Assembly (NCBI GenBank): GCA_022828595.1
Contig: JAKGHH010000002.1
Coordinates: forward strand, 44,548,222 to 44,612,221
DNA from: Nelumbo lutea
Lineage: Eukaryota > Streptophyta > Magnoliopsida > Proteales > Nelumbonaceae
Length of the DNA stretch: 64,000 bases
Direction: 5' to 3'
Shown here: positions 1-10,000 of the stretch, piece after piece
Position numbering within the stretch: position 1 is the stretch's first letter
Layout: every line of letters starts with the position of its first letter
The notes under the pieces: generated by a model
What the model was told of the DNA's origin: nothing
What the model saw: the letters and a program-made list of their open reading frames with translations, nothing else
Database searches by the model: none
Position numbers and translations under genes: made by a program

Positions 1-524
1 CTAAACAATCTCCAAGGTTGAACTTGAAGGATTTGATGAAGTCATAGATGATCTAAGAGGAGTAGTTGTATCAAATGATGAACTAAACAATCTCCAAGAA
101 AAACCATGCTACCAATCACTGATGAATTGAACACGATGAAAGGTTTGGATAGGACCTTTAAGTCTATCCGATGAAAGGTCTTATTAGCACTTGAAAAGTC
201 CAACTGTTGCAAAGGTCTTGTTGACACATAGAAAGTTCAACTGGTGTAAAGGTTTTACTGACACCTAAGAATCTAGCTAATTTAGTGGAGGTGTGCATGG
301 GGAGAGGTCATAAGCCTAGTTTGGCCGATCCTCTACAAAATCATGTGTGCATTTCATTGTACTTTCTTTGATTTGATTTCTATCATTGATACTAATATTT
401 TTCATTTTATTGCACACTACATTCTTATTCTCTACCTTTATCATATTTCATTAGTTTTGCGAAGGCTTTGGTTGGGGAGTAAACTTTTAGAACTCAATTC
501 TCCCCTTCTTAGATTAGGTTATTT
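1..524. other. Unassigned decayed repeat-like sequence
   Basis: No gene can be supported here. The phrase ctaaacaatctccaag occurs at 1 and again at 82, and from about 165 to 290 there are three loose copies of a phrase of about 45 bp built on aaaggt(c/t)tt...tgacac. This looks like eroded LTR-element sequence, but no family can be named. Short frames on both strands resemble no known protein. Confidence 0.35.
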
Positions 525-710
525 GGGCAACAAGTGGTATAAGAGAAAGCTTCACCATAGATAAAATCTTAACTGCTAGGTGAGGTATAGTAATGGCTAC
601 CCAAGATAGATCATCCTATTCTAAGGGGTACTCCATTAGTTGTTCTCTATTCATGCAAATTACCATGGCGTGGACTAGTGGTTGTTGTATTGTATATAAC
701 CATTTAAGGG
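525..710 (+). pseudogene. Possible copia-type leader and gag start relic
   Basis: At about 534-550 the sequence gtggtataagagaaagctt resembles the usual primer-binding-site context of plant copia elements (tggtatcagagc) with one base lost. About 45 bp later an ATG opens MATQDRSSYSKGYSIS, which resembles the N terminus of copia Gag proteins of the UBN2/DUF4219 group. The similarity is lost within about 30 codons. No LTR pair was found. The assignment is inferred from these two weak signals. Confidence 0.3.
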
Positions 711-1625
711 ACCTGTCAATGGTGCTAGGACCTACCAGAGCCGATTGGATTTTGCCAAAATTGAGAGAAAATACTCTTTTACAGATGCCTGTGCCATTGG
801 TTTTATCATCCACCAAAATCACAACACAAAAACACACACAAACAACTTAAAATAAAATGAAAATTTTGAGTATTGATCTTAAAGCTTTCTTCTGTTTACC
901 CAAAACTTTTTTTTGTTCACCCTTGGCTCTCCCACTCAAATCCATACGGGCTTCCCCCTTCTCTACCATGTCTTCAAACTATCACCACCATCATTATTTC
1001 TAGTATCAATACCAGAACAACTGCTAACCCAACAATAATAGTTGCTATTGTTCCCGTAGTTGCATCTCATCCCATCAATCTTCTGTCCTATCTTCTCAGT
1101 CTCCACCATCATAGACCCTCTTCACCAGGCAATCGTTACTCAACTCCTTCAGTCTTCTTAGATGCATCCCACTACCTCAGACCCCAGCTACGACAGCACC
1201 ATTAGCAACACAAGAAACGATAGCAACAAGAACGCCTCTAAATCCAACAAGCCCAGACTCTATAATGGTGGGAGATTTGAGCCACTAATTTTTCACCTAG
1301 AATTAAGACATGGGCCACTAATTTTCACCATAAAATTTAAAAGAAACTAAAGAGATGATGGATAAAATAGTCGTTGGTAGGATGCTAACAACAAGAAGGT
1401 TTGGTGCTTGCATTTTTGACAAATTTATTAAAATGTTGTAGGTTTATTTAAACGTTTCATTTTGAAATTTAAAAAAAAAATGATAGATAAAATAGTGGTT
1501 AATAGATGCTAACAACAAAAAGAATTTAATCAATTATTGGAAAACTCAGAGGTACTTTAAATTATTTTTTAAACAATAGAGATAAATAAGTCAATTTTCT
1601 AAAACTTAGGTGTACGTAATTTTCA
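711..1625. other. Unassigned region with a short direct repeat
   Basis: No coding region is supported. Two imperfect copies of a phrase of about 43 bp (gataaaatagt...atgctaacaacaa) lie at 1355-1398 and 1480-1522. Proline- and serine-rich short frames at 873-1205 look like chance readings of a C/T-rich strand. Confidence 0.4.
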
Positions 1626-1734
1626 TTTTTTCTAAAGATAAATTACAAAAACCCCCCTGTCCTTTATTTTGCGACAAAGACCCCTTATAGTATGACCTTG
1701 AGACAAAGACCTCCTTCCCTTCCATCAAAAAAAT

Positions 1735-2545
1735 GAGAAGTCCACGGTTACAATATTTGAAGTTTCCGAAGTATTAATCTTCAAGGCTTGAATGAACACA
1801 AACTTACCGAATTTCTTCAACTTGTCTGAGCCAATCATTCCAGTGATGAAGTTGTTTACAGAGACGTTCAAGAACTTAAGTGCAGGAAAATCAAATGGGA
1901 AGCTTCCATTCATGACGTTGTTGGAAATGTCAAGGTACTACAGCGAGCGAAGATTGGCGATGGGTTCTAAGCTCCCTGAAATGTTGCAACTTGAGACGTC
2001 GAGATGTTCGAGCTTCACAAGGTTCTCCACCCTAGAAGGCAAAACTCTCAGATCGTTGTGCGAGAGGTTGAGTACTTGGAGGTTCGAGAATCCCGGCAGA
2101 TGGACCAAGTTGGTGAACCTATTGTGCGAGAGATCGAGCTTCTGAACCGACGACAATGACAAAACCGAATTGGTTTTCGAGGTGGGGCAAAGACCAACAT
2201 TTCCTCCAAGACGATTCATGGTGAGATTGACTTCGATGAGGCTCGGCATCGACTAGAACCAACCTGGAATAGACCCTTGTAGTTTGTTGTAGGATAGATC
2301 CATATACTGTAACTTGGATAGATTACGAAGAAAATTCCATGAAACAAGTCCGCTCAGATTTCTTCCTGGAAGCTTTATTTCCTTAACTAGAGGATTCGAG
2401 CAATTCCCTTCTCTAGATTCGAAAAGCGACAAGTCAAATCCGGCAACGGAGTGAAAGGCTCGGGAGATTAACTCCCTAGTATTACAACTAGTACTAGGTG
2501 CTCCGCCCACCCTTAACGCGTTCGGTATACAAAGAAAATGGGGAC
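1735..2545 (-). pseudogene. Captured 5' fragment of a leucine-rich-repeat receptor-like protein gene (pseudogene)
   Basis: Read on the minus strand from about 2545 to 1735, the translation shows an N-terminal cap (SCNTRELISRAFHSVAGFDL), then LRR units with the plant LxxLxLSxNxLxGxIP pattern: [63 protein letters not shown] and [13 protein letters not shown]. Two in-frame TAG stops interrupt it, near 2251 (after GWF) and near 1938 (after NLRSL); both replace positions where LRR proteins read on smoothly. There is no transmembrane or kinase part, so this is an ectodomain fragment. The order of motifs recalls small plant LRR receptor kinases of the MEE62/CaMRLK type, but that match is from memory and uncertain. 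It lies wholly inside the Pack-MULE-like element. Confidence 0.75.
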
Positions 2546-2733
2546 TCGGGAATCTAACGCATCAACTATCTAAACGCTAAAGATCAGCAAGATCCTGTGC
2601 ACGCCAACTGTTCAATCGAGTTCAGTCTAGATTAAGATTAGCGATCGAAGATCAGTTATCGCATGTGCGGCTTTTGATTGTACAAGCAAAAACAAACAAA
2701 ATAATTCTCATCTTCTTCACAAAAAACATACGT

Positions 2734-2771
2734 CTTATAGATTGTCGACATGTTTTGCGACAATCTATAAG
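2734..2771. repeat. Perfect 14-bp inverted repeat (hairpin, 10-nt loop)
   Basis: CTTATAGATTGTCG at 2734-2747 is followed by a 10-nt spacer and by its exact reverse complement at 2758-2771. It sits inside the Pack-MULE-like element, just upstream of the captured LRR fragment in that gene's orientation. Its role is unknown. Confidence 0.85.
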
Positions 2772-2795
2772 AATAAGCAACCGTTGTAGCTACCA

Positions 2796-2939
2796 CTACC
2801 ACTGGCCAACTCCCACACTTGGGCCGGATTTCTTTATCCCTTCCATCAAGCAGTTAACGTACTCTGCAAACCGGTTCCCCTTCTCTCCAGAATTCTTGAT
2901 TGCCTCGAGATTCTTCCATGCATCCATGCTGTTTTGGAT
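2796..2939 (-). pseudogene. Second possible captured coding fragment
   Basis: A 47-codon minus-strand frame with protein-like composition (SMDAWKNLEAIKNSG, then NRFAEYVNCLMEGIKKSG) runs between two stops inside the Pack-MULE-like element. It lies upstream of the LRR piece in the same orientation. I do not recognise the family, and no intron borders or start codon are evident. It may be an exon captured from another gene, or it may be chance. Confidence 0.25.
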
Positions 2940-3347
2940 TGCTTAATGGTCGGGCTTGTGTGGTGGAGAAGAGCAAGGCGATGGAGCCCAACAAGAGAAT
3001 AATTAAGAAGAATTAAGAGAATGAAGCGGCCAAGGGGAATTAGTCGTTGCAACGAGTTGTGGCGGCTATGGCTGAGAGGAACGAAAAAACAGAGGAAAGC
3101 GTGAGAGGAACGAAAAAAGCGTGGGAAGAAGAAAGAGAGGAATGGAAAGAGGTAGAAGGGATTACCGCCATTGTTGTTCGTGACATTGGGGAAGATGACA
3201 ATGTTTTTCTTCCAATTGTTCGAATAATGAAAGGGGGTCTTTGTCTCACAGTCATATAAGAAAGTCTTTATCGCAAAACAAAGCACAGGGGGTCCTTGTC
3301 CCAGACCCCATAGTTCAGGGGGTTTTTGTAATTTACCTTTTTTCTAA

Positions 3348-3487
3348 TTGAAATCAATCAATATCGGACTTAGGTGCGTCCGATCCGAGTACTATCCGAT
3401 ATGCCTACAACGAGAAGTTTAGGTAGGGTTTTTCAGAGGTTTTAGAGGCTAACGTACCTTCGAGCGATGAACGATGGTTGATGGACC
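3348..3487 (+). promoter_or_regulatory. Residual proximal promoter / 5' leader of the mTERF gene
   Basis: Only about 140 bp separate the Pack-MULE target duplication from the mTERF start codon. The stretch contains an upstream ATG near 3400 opening a 14-codon frame that stops before the main start, and further ATGs near 3467-3480 in other frames. An in-frame TGA lies two codons before the chosen ATG, so that ATG is the first possible in-frame start. No confident TATA box is seen. The normal promoter may lie beyond the element or be partly supplied by it. Confidence 0.4.
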
Positions 3488-4072
3488 ATGCTCGCGCCAA
3501 GCCTGCCTTCTCTCTCAAAAAATCTCAAAATATCAGTTCCGCACGAACCAGTTTTCTTGGGGAATTGGAATTTCCCATGTAATCTGCAATTTCCTGAAAG
3601 CATCTATCCTTCTCCTTCTAAAACTTATTTAAAATTCGAAAGATTCAATTATTCTCTTCTCTTCAATCGACTCTCAGACACCCGTCAACGAGCTTCTACC
3701 GTCGAACATGGCGGGAACTCCGACGACGAGGAACTGGTTCTCGAGGCACGTGAAGCCGTGGCTGAGGTTCTGCAAGAAGGTGGGGTATCCAAACAAGAGT
3801 CGCTTGACATCGTGTCAAATTCACCGAAGTATGTCAAGATGCTGATTGATGGTGTTCATGATTTGGACGAACATTCACTGTGGAAGTCATGGAGTGCTGA
3901 GGGAGAAGATGTGGAGAGTCTTTCTTTTAAGAAGAAGGTGTTTTACATGGCCAAGGAGAAGGGAGATAACGGTATGCTTCCGTTCTTGGAGAGCATTGGA
4001 CTGAACCCTATGGTATCGACGCATGTCGCACGGTATCTCTCCTCAGAGAAGCTTCCAAATCTCATTAATAAG
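3488..4072 (+). CDS. mTERF gene exon 1 (N-terminal leader and pre-domain)
   Basis: This exon has 195 codons from ATG to the donor aataag^gtatcg, phase 0. The first 60 or so residues look like a transit peptide (few acidic residues, many S, P, K, F). Then comes an acidic turn ([20 protein letters not shown]) and a helical region with the phrase [20 protein letters not shown], typical of the segment before the mTERF repeats. The open frame runs on past the donor to 4114, but the donor joins in phase to exon 2 and the downstream DNA is LINE sequence, so the splice is preferred. Confidence 0.9.
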
Positions 4073-7000
4073 GTATCGCCACAATCTTCATGGAGATTGG
4101 ACAATATTGATTAATTTCTCTGTAGGTATTGTATATTATAATGTGTGGAACGGGGCTAAAATCAAATTCTGGACTGACCTTTGGTGGGGAGAAAACACAT
4201 TGGCTAACACTTAGCCCCGCTTGTTTAATCTCTCCCAAAACCAAGAAGCCACCATAGACTCCTGTCTATCAGATTCGCCTCCTATAACAAGCCGGAACCT
4301 AAATTTAAGAATCTCTTAAGGGACGTAGAGATTGATGAACTTGCAGATCTGTTAAATGTCTTAAGAGAGGTCTATTTTTCCCCATCAAACCAAGACTAGG
4401 GAATCTAGAAGCTCCACCCTGCCGGAAAGTTCTCAACTAAATCTTTTCTCAGGGCCTTTGGTCGGGTGAGACAAACTCCGGGTTCCCTCGTAGAAGAGTT
4501 TGGATTGCCCACATCCTTCATAGAGTTTCATTTTTTGTTTTTTTTTGGGAGACTTGCTTGAAAGGGAAAAACACGCTATTTATTACAGAAAAAACAGAAA
4601 GGTAGATTGTGTATCTCCCTCCCATGTCTGCACCCTTTTTCTCAGCAATGGTGAGTCAGCTGAGCATCTCCTTCTACATTGTTCAGAAACAAGGAAGATC
4701 TGGCGTCATTTTATAAATCTTGTTGGTACATGATGGCTCAAGCAATAATGTGGAGTGTTTGGGAAGAACAAAACAGTCGCATTTTTTACAACAAAGCTAG
4801 ATCCATGGAAGACATGATTTCTCATTTAATATACCTGTGCAATTTGTGGGTGCTGAATTCAGAGAGTTTGAAAGGAATGACTATGAATATGCTTCAGCAG
4901 AATGTGGTGGAAATATTGTTCTCTTCACCCAGTATTTTAAGAGTTAAAAGCCTTCCCCAACAAGAGAAGAGGAGGGGGTGACTCTATACTTTGATGGAAG
5001 TGCAGCTGGAAACCTGGGAATGGTAGGAATAGGTGGTGTGTTTAAGAGGGATGAAATCCCTATGTGGGCCTTTAGTGGACTAATTGGGACTGCAGACTCC
5101 ACAGCATCTGAAGTTTTAGCTGTTCTAATGGGTCTCCGTATCACAAGAGATCTAGGCTTGACTGATCTAGTAGTCAAAGGTGACTCTAGCAACATGGTAA
5201 AATGGCTTTGGGAGAAGGAAGGCAAGCCTTGGAGATTGGCTCGCTACTTGGATGAGGCTAGAGATCTTTTGAAATCCTTGAATGCAAATTTAATCTGGAT
5301 TCCTAGGGAGTTAAACTCTGTAGCAGATAGTTTAGCCAAATCTGGTGTGCACAGGGGAAGCTTGTATGGTGATAGAATTATGCCTTTGTAACCTGTATAT
5401 AGCTCTTCCATTGTACATTAACAAGTTACTCTTTTTCTCAAAAGTGATACCTTGAGTAAAAGGAATTTGCAATTTGATAACAAAAATTAACTTTTCATTT
5501 TTTGATTATGCGCCGTAATTTATGTGAATCATGGGAAATCAAAGCTGCTTATTTGTGTGGTTATTTAACTTTGGTATCTCAACTCCCTCAATAAAGCCTT
5601 ACCCCAACTATACGGGGTCAGTTACATGAACCCTGTTAATGCCCTTTTACTGTATTGGGTGGGTGCCCTGCCCATTGTTAAGTTTTGGGCTCTCAAATCG
5701 TTTCTCACTACTTCAACCTGTGGACTTTTTTTGCCTGCTCCTACCTCTTCTACACCCCTCAACTTGCAAACTTATGTAACTGTAAACTATCCTTGAAAAA
5801 TGTTTTGAGAGATATGGATAGACATCACTTTAAAGCAAGTTTCCCACCCTCTTGTATAGCAGCAGGGTTAAGCTCACAAAGTAGGAAATGGTTTTCAAAA
5901 TGTGAAGTTCTAATGCTTATCATGGAATGCTATTTTAACATAGTGTATATTGTATTTCTCATTCAATGTAGACCTTTAGAATGTGAAGGGAAGTTATCAG
6001 TTTTGAAGTTTGGTTTAGAGCCAGTGAATTAACTTCTATTGTTAATTACTATTTTTAATTTGTTTTCTTCTTGTAATCATTTATCATTTTCTATGTGCTG
6101 CTTGATTCTTTGTTTGGTTAATCAGGCCCATTCTTATTTTACATGTGTCATATATAGGTTAAATATATGAAGGAAATATTATTTTCTAGCAATGATGATG
6201 AAGTGGTTGTTGGGAAGAATGCACGTCGCATGATGATAAACCTATCAATTTCCATTGATGAGGATGTTCAGCAAACATTATCATTTTTTGAAAAGGTCTA
6301 GTATGACTTGATGCTTCTTTATAACTTTATTTTTTTTTTTTTAACTTTTGGTTTTCTACATTCATAAGGACAAGTAACAAACTTTATCTTTTTTCTCCTC
6401 CTGATAACATCTTTAGTTGTTCCAGGTGCCTACTGATGTCATTTTCATTATCTTTTCTCAAGTTTATTCTTGTCTAGCTAAAATCGTGTATGTACATTAT
6501 TTTTCTGCATATTGAAGTGAATGTTATGTTTAATGGTGTAGATGGAAGCAAAGCGTGGAGGGCTGAACATGCTGGATTCCAAAGATGTCTCTTTTCAATA
6601 CTTTGTTGAATCATTTCCTCGTTTTCTTATGCTACCAGTGGAATACCATTTGAAGCTTTTGGTTGATTTTTTTCAAGATATTGGAGTCCCCAAAGAACTC
6701 ACTAGAGTTGTAATTTTGTTATTTCCTCCAATTGTTTTCTATGACATTGAGAAGGACATTAAACCAAGAATAAAGGCTTTTGAAAAGGTACTTAAAAATA
6801 TGCTATGGTTTTACACATTTTTCAATAGATGATGCAGTTTTAGATGTCTATTATATTGATGATTGTAGTCAATTACAGTAGGTATGCATGCCGTTCAAGT
6901 TTAATGAACCTTCTGCATTCAGTTATGGTTAAAATGTGATATTCTTATTTTGCTATATGCTGAAATAGAAGTGAACCTTTTGAGTAAGAGCTTTAGTGGA

Positions 7001-10000
7001 TCTTGTTTCCAATGTTATTGATAGCCAGACTGGAAATTGGACCAGAAAGCCGAGTGGTTCATGGTTTTCCAGTTTATGGGGTGCTTTAATTGTAAAATTG
7101 CCAAAATTGTTTTGAATATTGAACCTGTAAACAACAACCAATTCCTGGGTTTTCCAGTTTAACTGCTCAGTTTGGTTTTCAAAGGAGTACTTGTTTTTCC
7201 ATCATCATCTAAACCTTGTCTCCCAACTGTATAGGGTCGCCTACATAAATCCTGTTTTTCCATTCTGTTCTGTTCAGTGCCAAACCCATCATCAAATTTT
7301 GGGCACTTAAATCATTTCATGCTACTTCCACCCAAAGTTCTATTTGGTCTGCCCTTAGTTCTTCTAGTCCATTCAACTTGTAATACGTCATCTCTATGGG
7401 TGCTGTAGATGGTCTTCTATGCATGTGATTAGAACACCCCAGTCTACTTTCTCTCATTTTATCATCCATTGGAGCTACTCCTTGGTTCCTTCAGATGACT
7501 TCATTTCTGACCCTATCATTTCTTGTTTCTCCATCTTGGTGTATATATATTGATAGGTAAAATGGGGGTGGAAGCTAAGAGACAGAGAAAGCACCCCGAT
7601 GACTAGAACCTTCCATTCACTATTCTCTGTCATGTTGTATCTCATGCACTTAATGCAGGTTTACTTTGATGCCTGAAACCATTTTTGACTGCATAGTTGC
7701 TAGTAGGCAAAGTTATAAAATTTTCTTTAGGTTCTGTTTGGGAAGGGTAAAAATACAAATATAAACAGTGCAATGTGCAAATACAATTTTTTTGTATTTG
7801 CACTAAGCATATTTGTATTTGCACTCTTCCCAAATGGAGTCTTAGGCTTCACAAGTTGGTGAGAAATACAACACCTTACCACTTTTGCGTAGATCAGGCT
7901 TCATCTGACTGACTTGCATTTGGAACATGATACTTGTTGCAGCAAAATGTTTTCGTTATTTGAAACAGTTTCTTTTAGTTAATATAGATATAGCTTGGCA
8001 TGCTGGGATAGGTGCAGTACTAGGATGAGAGACCTATGAAGTTGTTTTGGATAAAATTAATTGCTGAAGCTAAATGTGGTAAGCAACCTATGAGACCTAG
8101 ATATGGATATATACGCATATTGGGAATGGGCATACAACTATCCATCTTCTAAGATCTTGGACACATGTATGGGTACAATTGTCTCATTTAATATGCCTAT
8201 GGATTCTATATCTAGTTTTTGAAGTTAAGTGCCATATCTCAATACTTAATATCTAACATATTTTAAAAGTGCCAATGCTATGAAATATGCTTAAGAAGTA
8301 TTAATGCAGTATCAATTGCTGGATCCTCCTCTAGGAAACAAAAACCCCTTGAGGTGTGGTCTTCCCCAATGGCTGGGTCGTTGAAATTGAACTTTGTTGG
8401 TTGTAATCTAGGCAGTTCAGGTCCGTCTGGAATTGGAAGAGTAATTAGAGATGAAGATGGCACTATAAGGGCTTTGTTTTCAGGTCCAATTGTACAAGGT
8501 GATGCTGTAACTGCAGAATTTTTTGCTGCAGTATTTGGGTAAAAATAGCTAGACATGGGAGCAGAAAGATTGGTTCTTGAAGGTGACATGAAACTGGTAG
8601 TGAGGTGGTTAAAGAAAGGTGATAGCGATTTGGAAGCTTAGAAATGAATACAGGCGCTTCAAATGGCTTTCAAGAGATATGATAATTCAAATCGAGTGGG
8701 TTAGGACATCTGCCAATAGTTTAGCAAGACAAGGAGTAAATAGACAACTGATGTACTGGGCTCAGTTGTAATAAATGCTGTGATACAGCTGGGTGGGTTT
8801 ATCTTGTATTGGGTTAGACAGTTTCTTCACAATTTCTGGTTGTAATGTCTCTTTTTTATTAATGAATGGATGGATTTTTGTGTTGCTGATAGAAAAAAAA
8901 AATTAATGCAATATCTTGTGCTCTATCAAGTGCATATTTGTGTCTGACTGAAAAGACTAGGGGTGTTAACTTAGGTGTATCATTGTCCCTCTCTCATCCT
9001 TTGTTGAAGAAAGCCCCTTCGACTGAAACGACTATGGCAGGGCTTGCTTGAAGACCGAGGCTAGTATTCTACTCAAGCAGTTCTGATCGTCCAAACCCAA
9101 GGTATGGCAGGAGCAAAGAAGAAGAAGGAGAAGAAGAGTTTGACTTAGACTGGATTAAGGGGAAAAATCCGATGAGAAAGCTTATGGTATCTGAATTCGA
9201 TTCGATTATGTCGAATATCGAATTTTTGAATACCGTTGACACCCCTACTTGGCAACGTTTGTTTAGACCCTTCTTCTTATTCTTCTTCTTCTTCTTCTTC
9301 TTCTTCTTCTTCTTCTGATAAGAGAGGTGATGTGCTTGGGCCTTTCCCTGTGTGAGAAGTTTGGACCAAGCCGATTCCCCCAAAAATAGCTGTCTTTTGT
9401 TGGGAGGTGTATCATGAAAAGATTAATACTTTGGAAAGGAGAGAAATATTCAGAACGTAAAGGATTGCATTTTGACCAGGGCAATCCATTGGCTGAGATC
9501 ATTGGATTCCTTTAAAACATATTCCTTTGATGACATTTGGAGGAACTGGATTGCTGTGGCTAGTAGCAGTAACAGGAAGAACAGAGTACCAGCTGTGTGG
9601 GTGCCTCCTTCGGAAGACTGGACAAAGCTGAATTTTGATGGTAGCAGCCAGGAAATCCGGGTCCATCAGGGATAGGTGGGGTGCTGAGAGATAAAGATGG
9701 TAATATATTAGCTTTGTTCTCAGGCTCCGTGTTAGAGCTGAGCTTCTAGCAGCAGTACAAGGTATTCAGATTGCAGACCAGATAGGAGTTTAGAATTTGC
9801 TTATTGAAGGAGACTCCAAAGTCGTGGCTGGTTAAAAAATCCAGCTTCAGTTATTTGGTGCTACAGGGATCTTATGAGGAAAGCTAAGTGGTTTTCAAGG
9901 AACATGACTGTTAATTATCAGTGGGTGGGTAGAACAGCTAATACCATAGCGGATGGGTTAGCTAAACAAGGGGTATCAAGGGAGCATTTATTCTGGGCAG

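Larger units (their letters stand above)
1637..3337. mobile_element. Pack-MULE-like element carrying a captured LRR gene fragment
   Basis: The left end (about 1637-1720) and the reverse complement of the right end (about 3210-3337) match over a long stretch, with shared phrases taaattacaaaaaccccc, ttttgcga(c/t)aaaga and gagacaaagac. The bases immediately outside both ends are the same 10 bp, TTTTTTCTAA, at 1626-1635 and 3338-3347; one extra base (1636) separates the left copy from the terminal repeat. Long terminal inverted repeats with 9-10 bp target duplications are typical of Mutator-like elements. The interior has no transposase and instead holds part of a leucine-rich-repeat receptor gene on the minus strand, which is the Pack-MULE arrangement. 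The right end lies about 150 bp before the mTERF start codon. The superfamily name is inferred from the ends and the duplication length. Confidence 0.7.

Noticed and set aside
3047..3259. Lysine/glutamate-rich 70-codon frame on the + strand in the Pack-MULE-like element
   Set aside because: It runs into the terminal inverted repeat and its composition follows the A/G-rich strand. No domain is recognisable.
9069..9502. Poly-Lys or poly-Arg proteins on the minus strand
   Set aside because: They are readings through the (CTT)n microsatellite.
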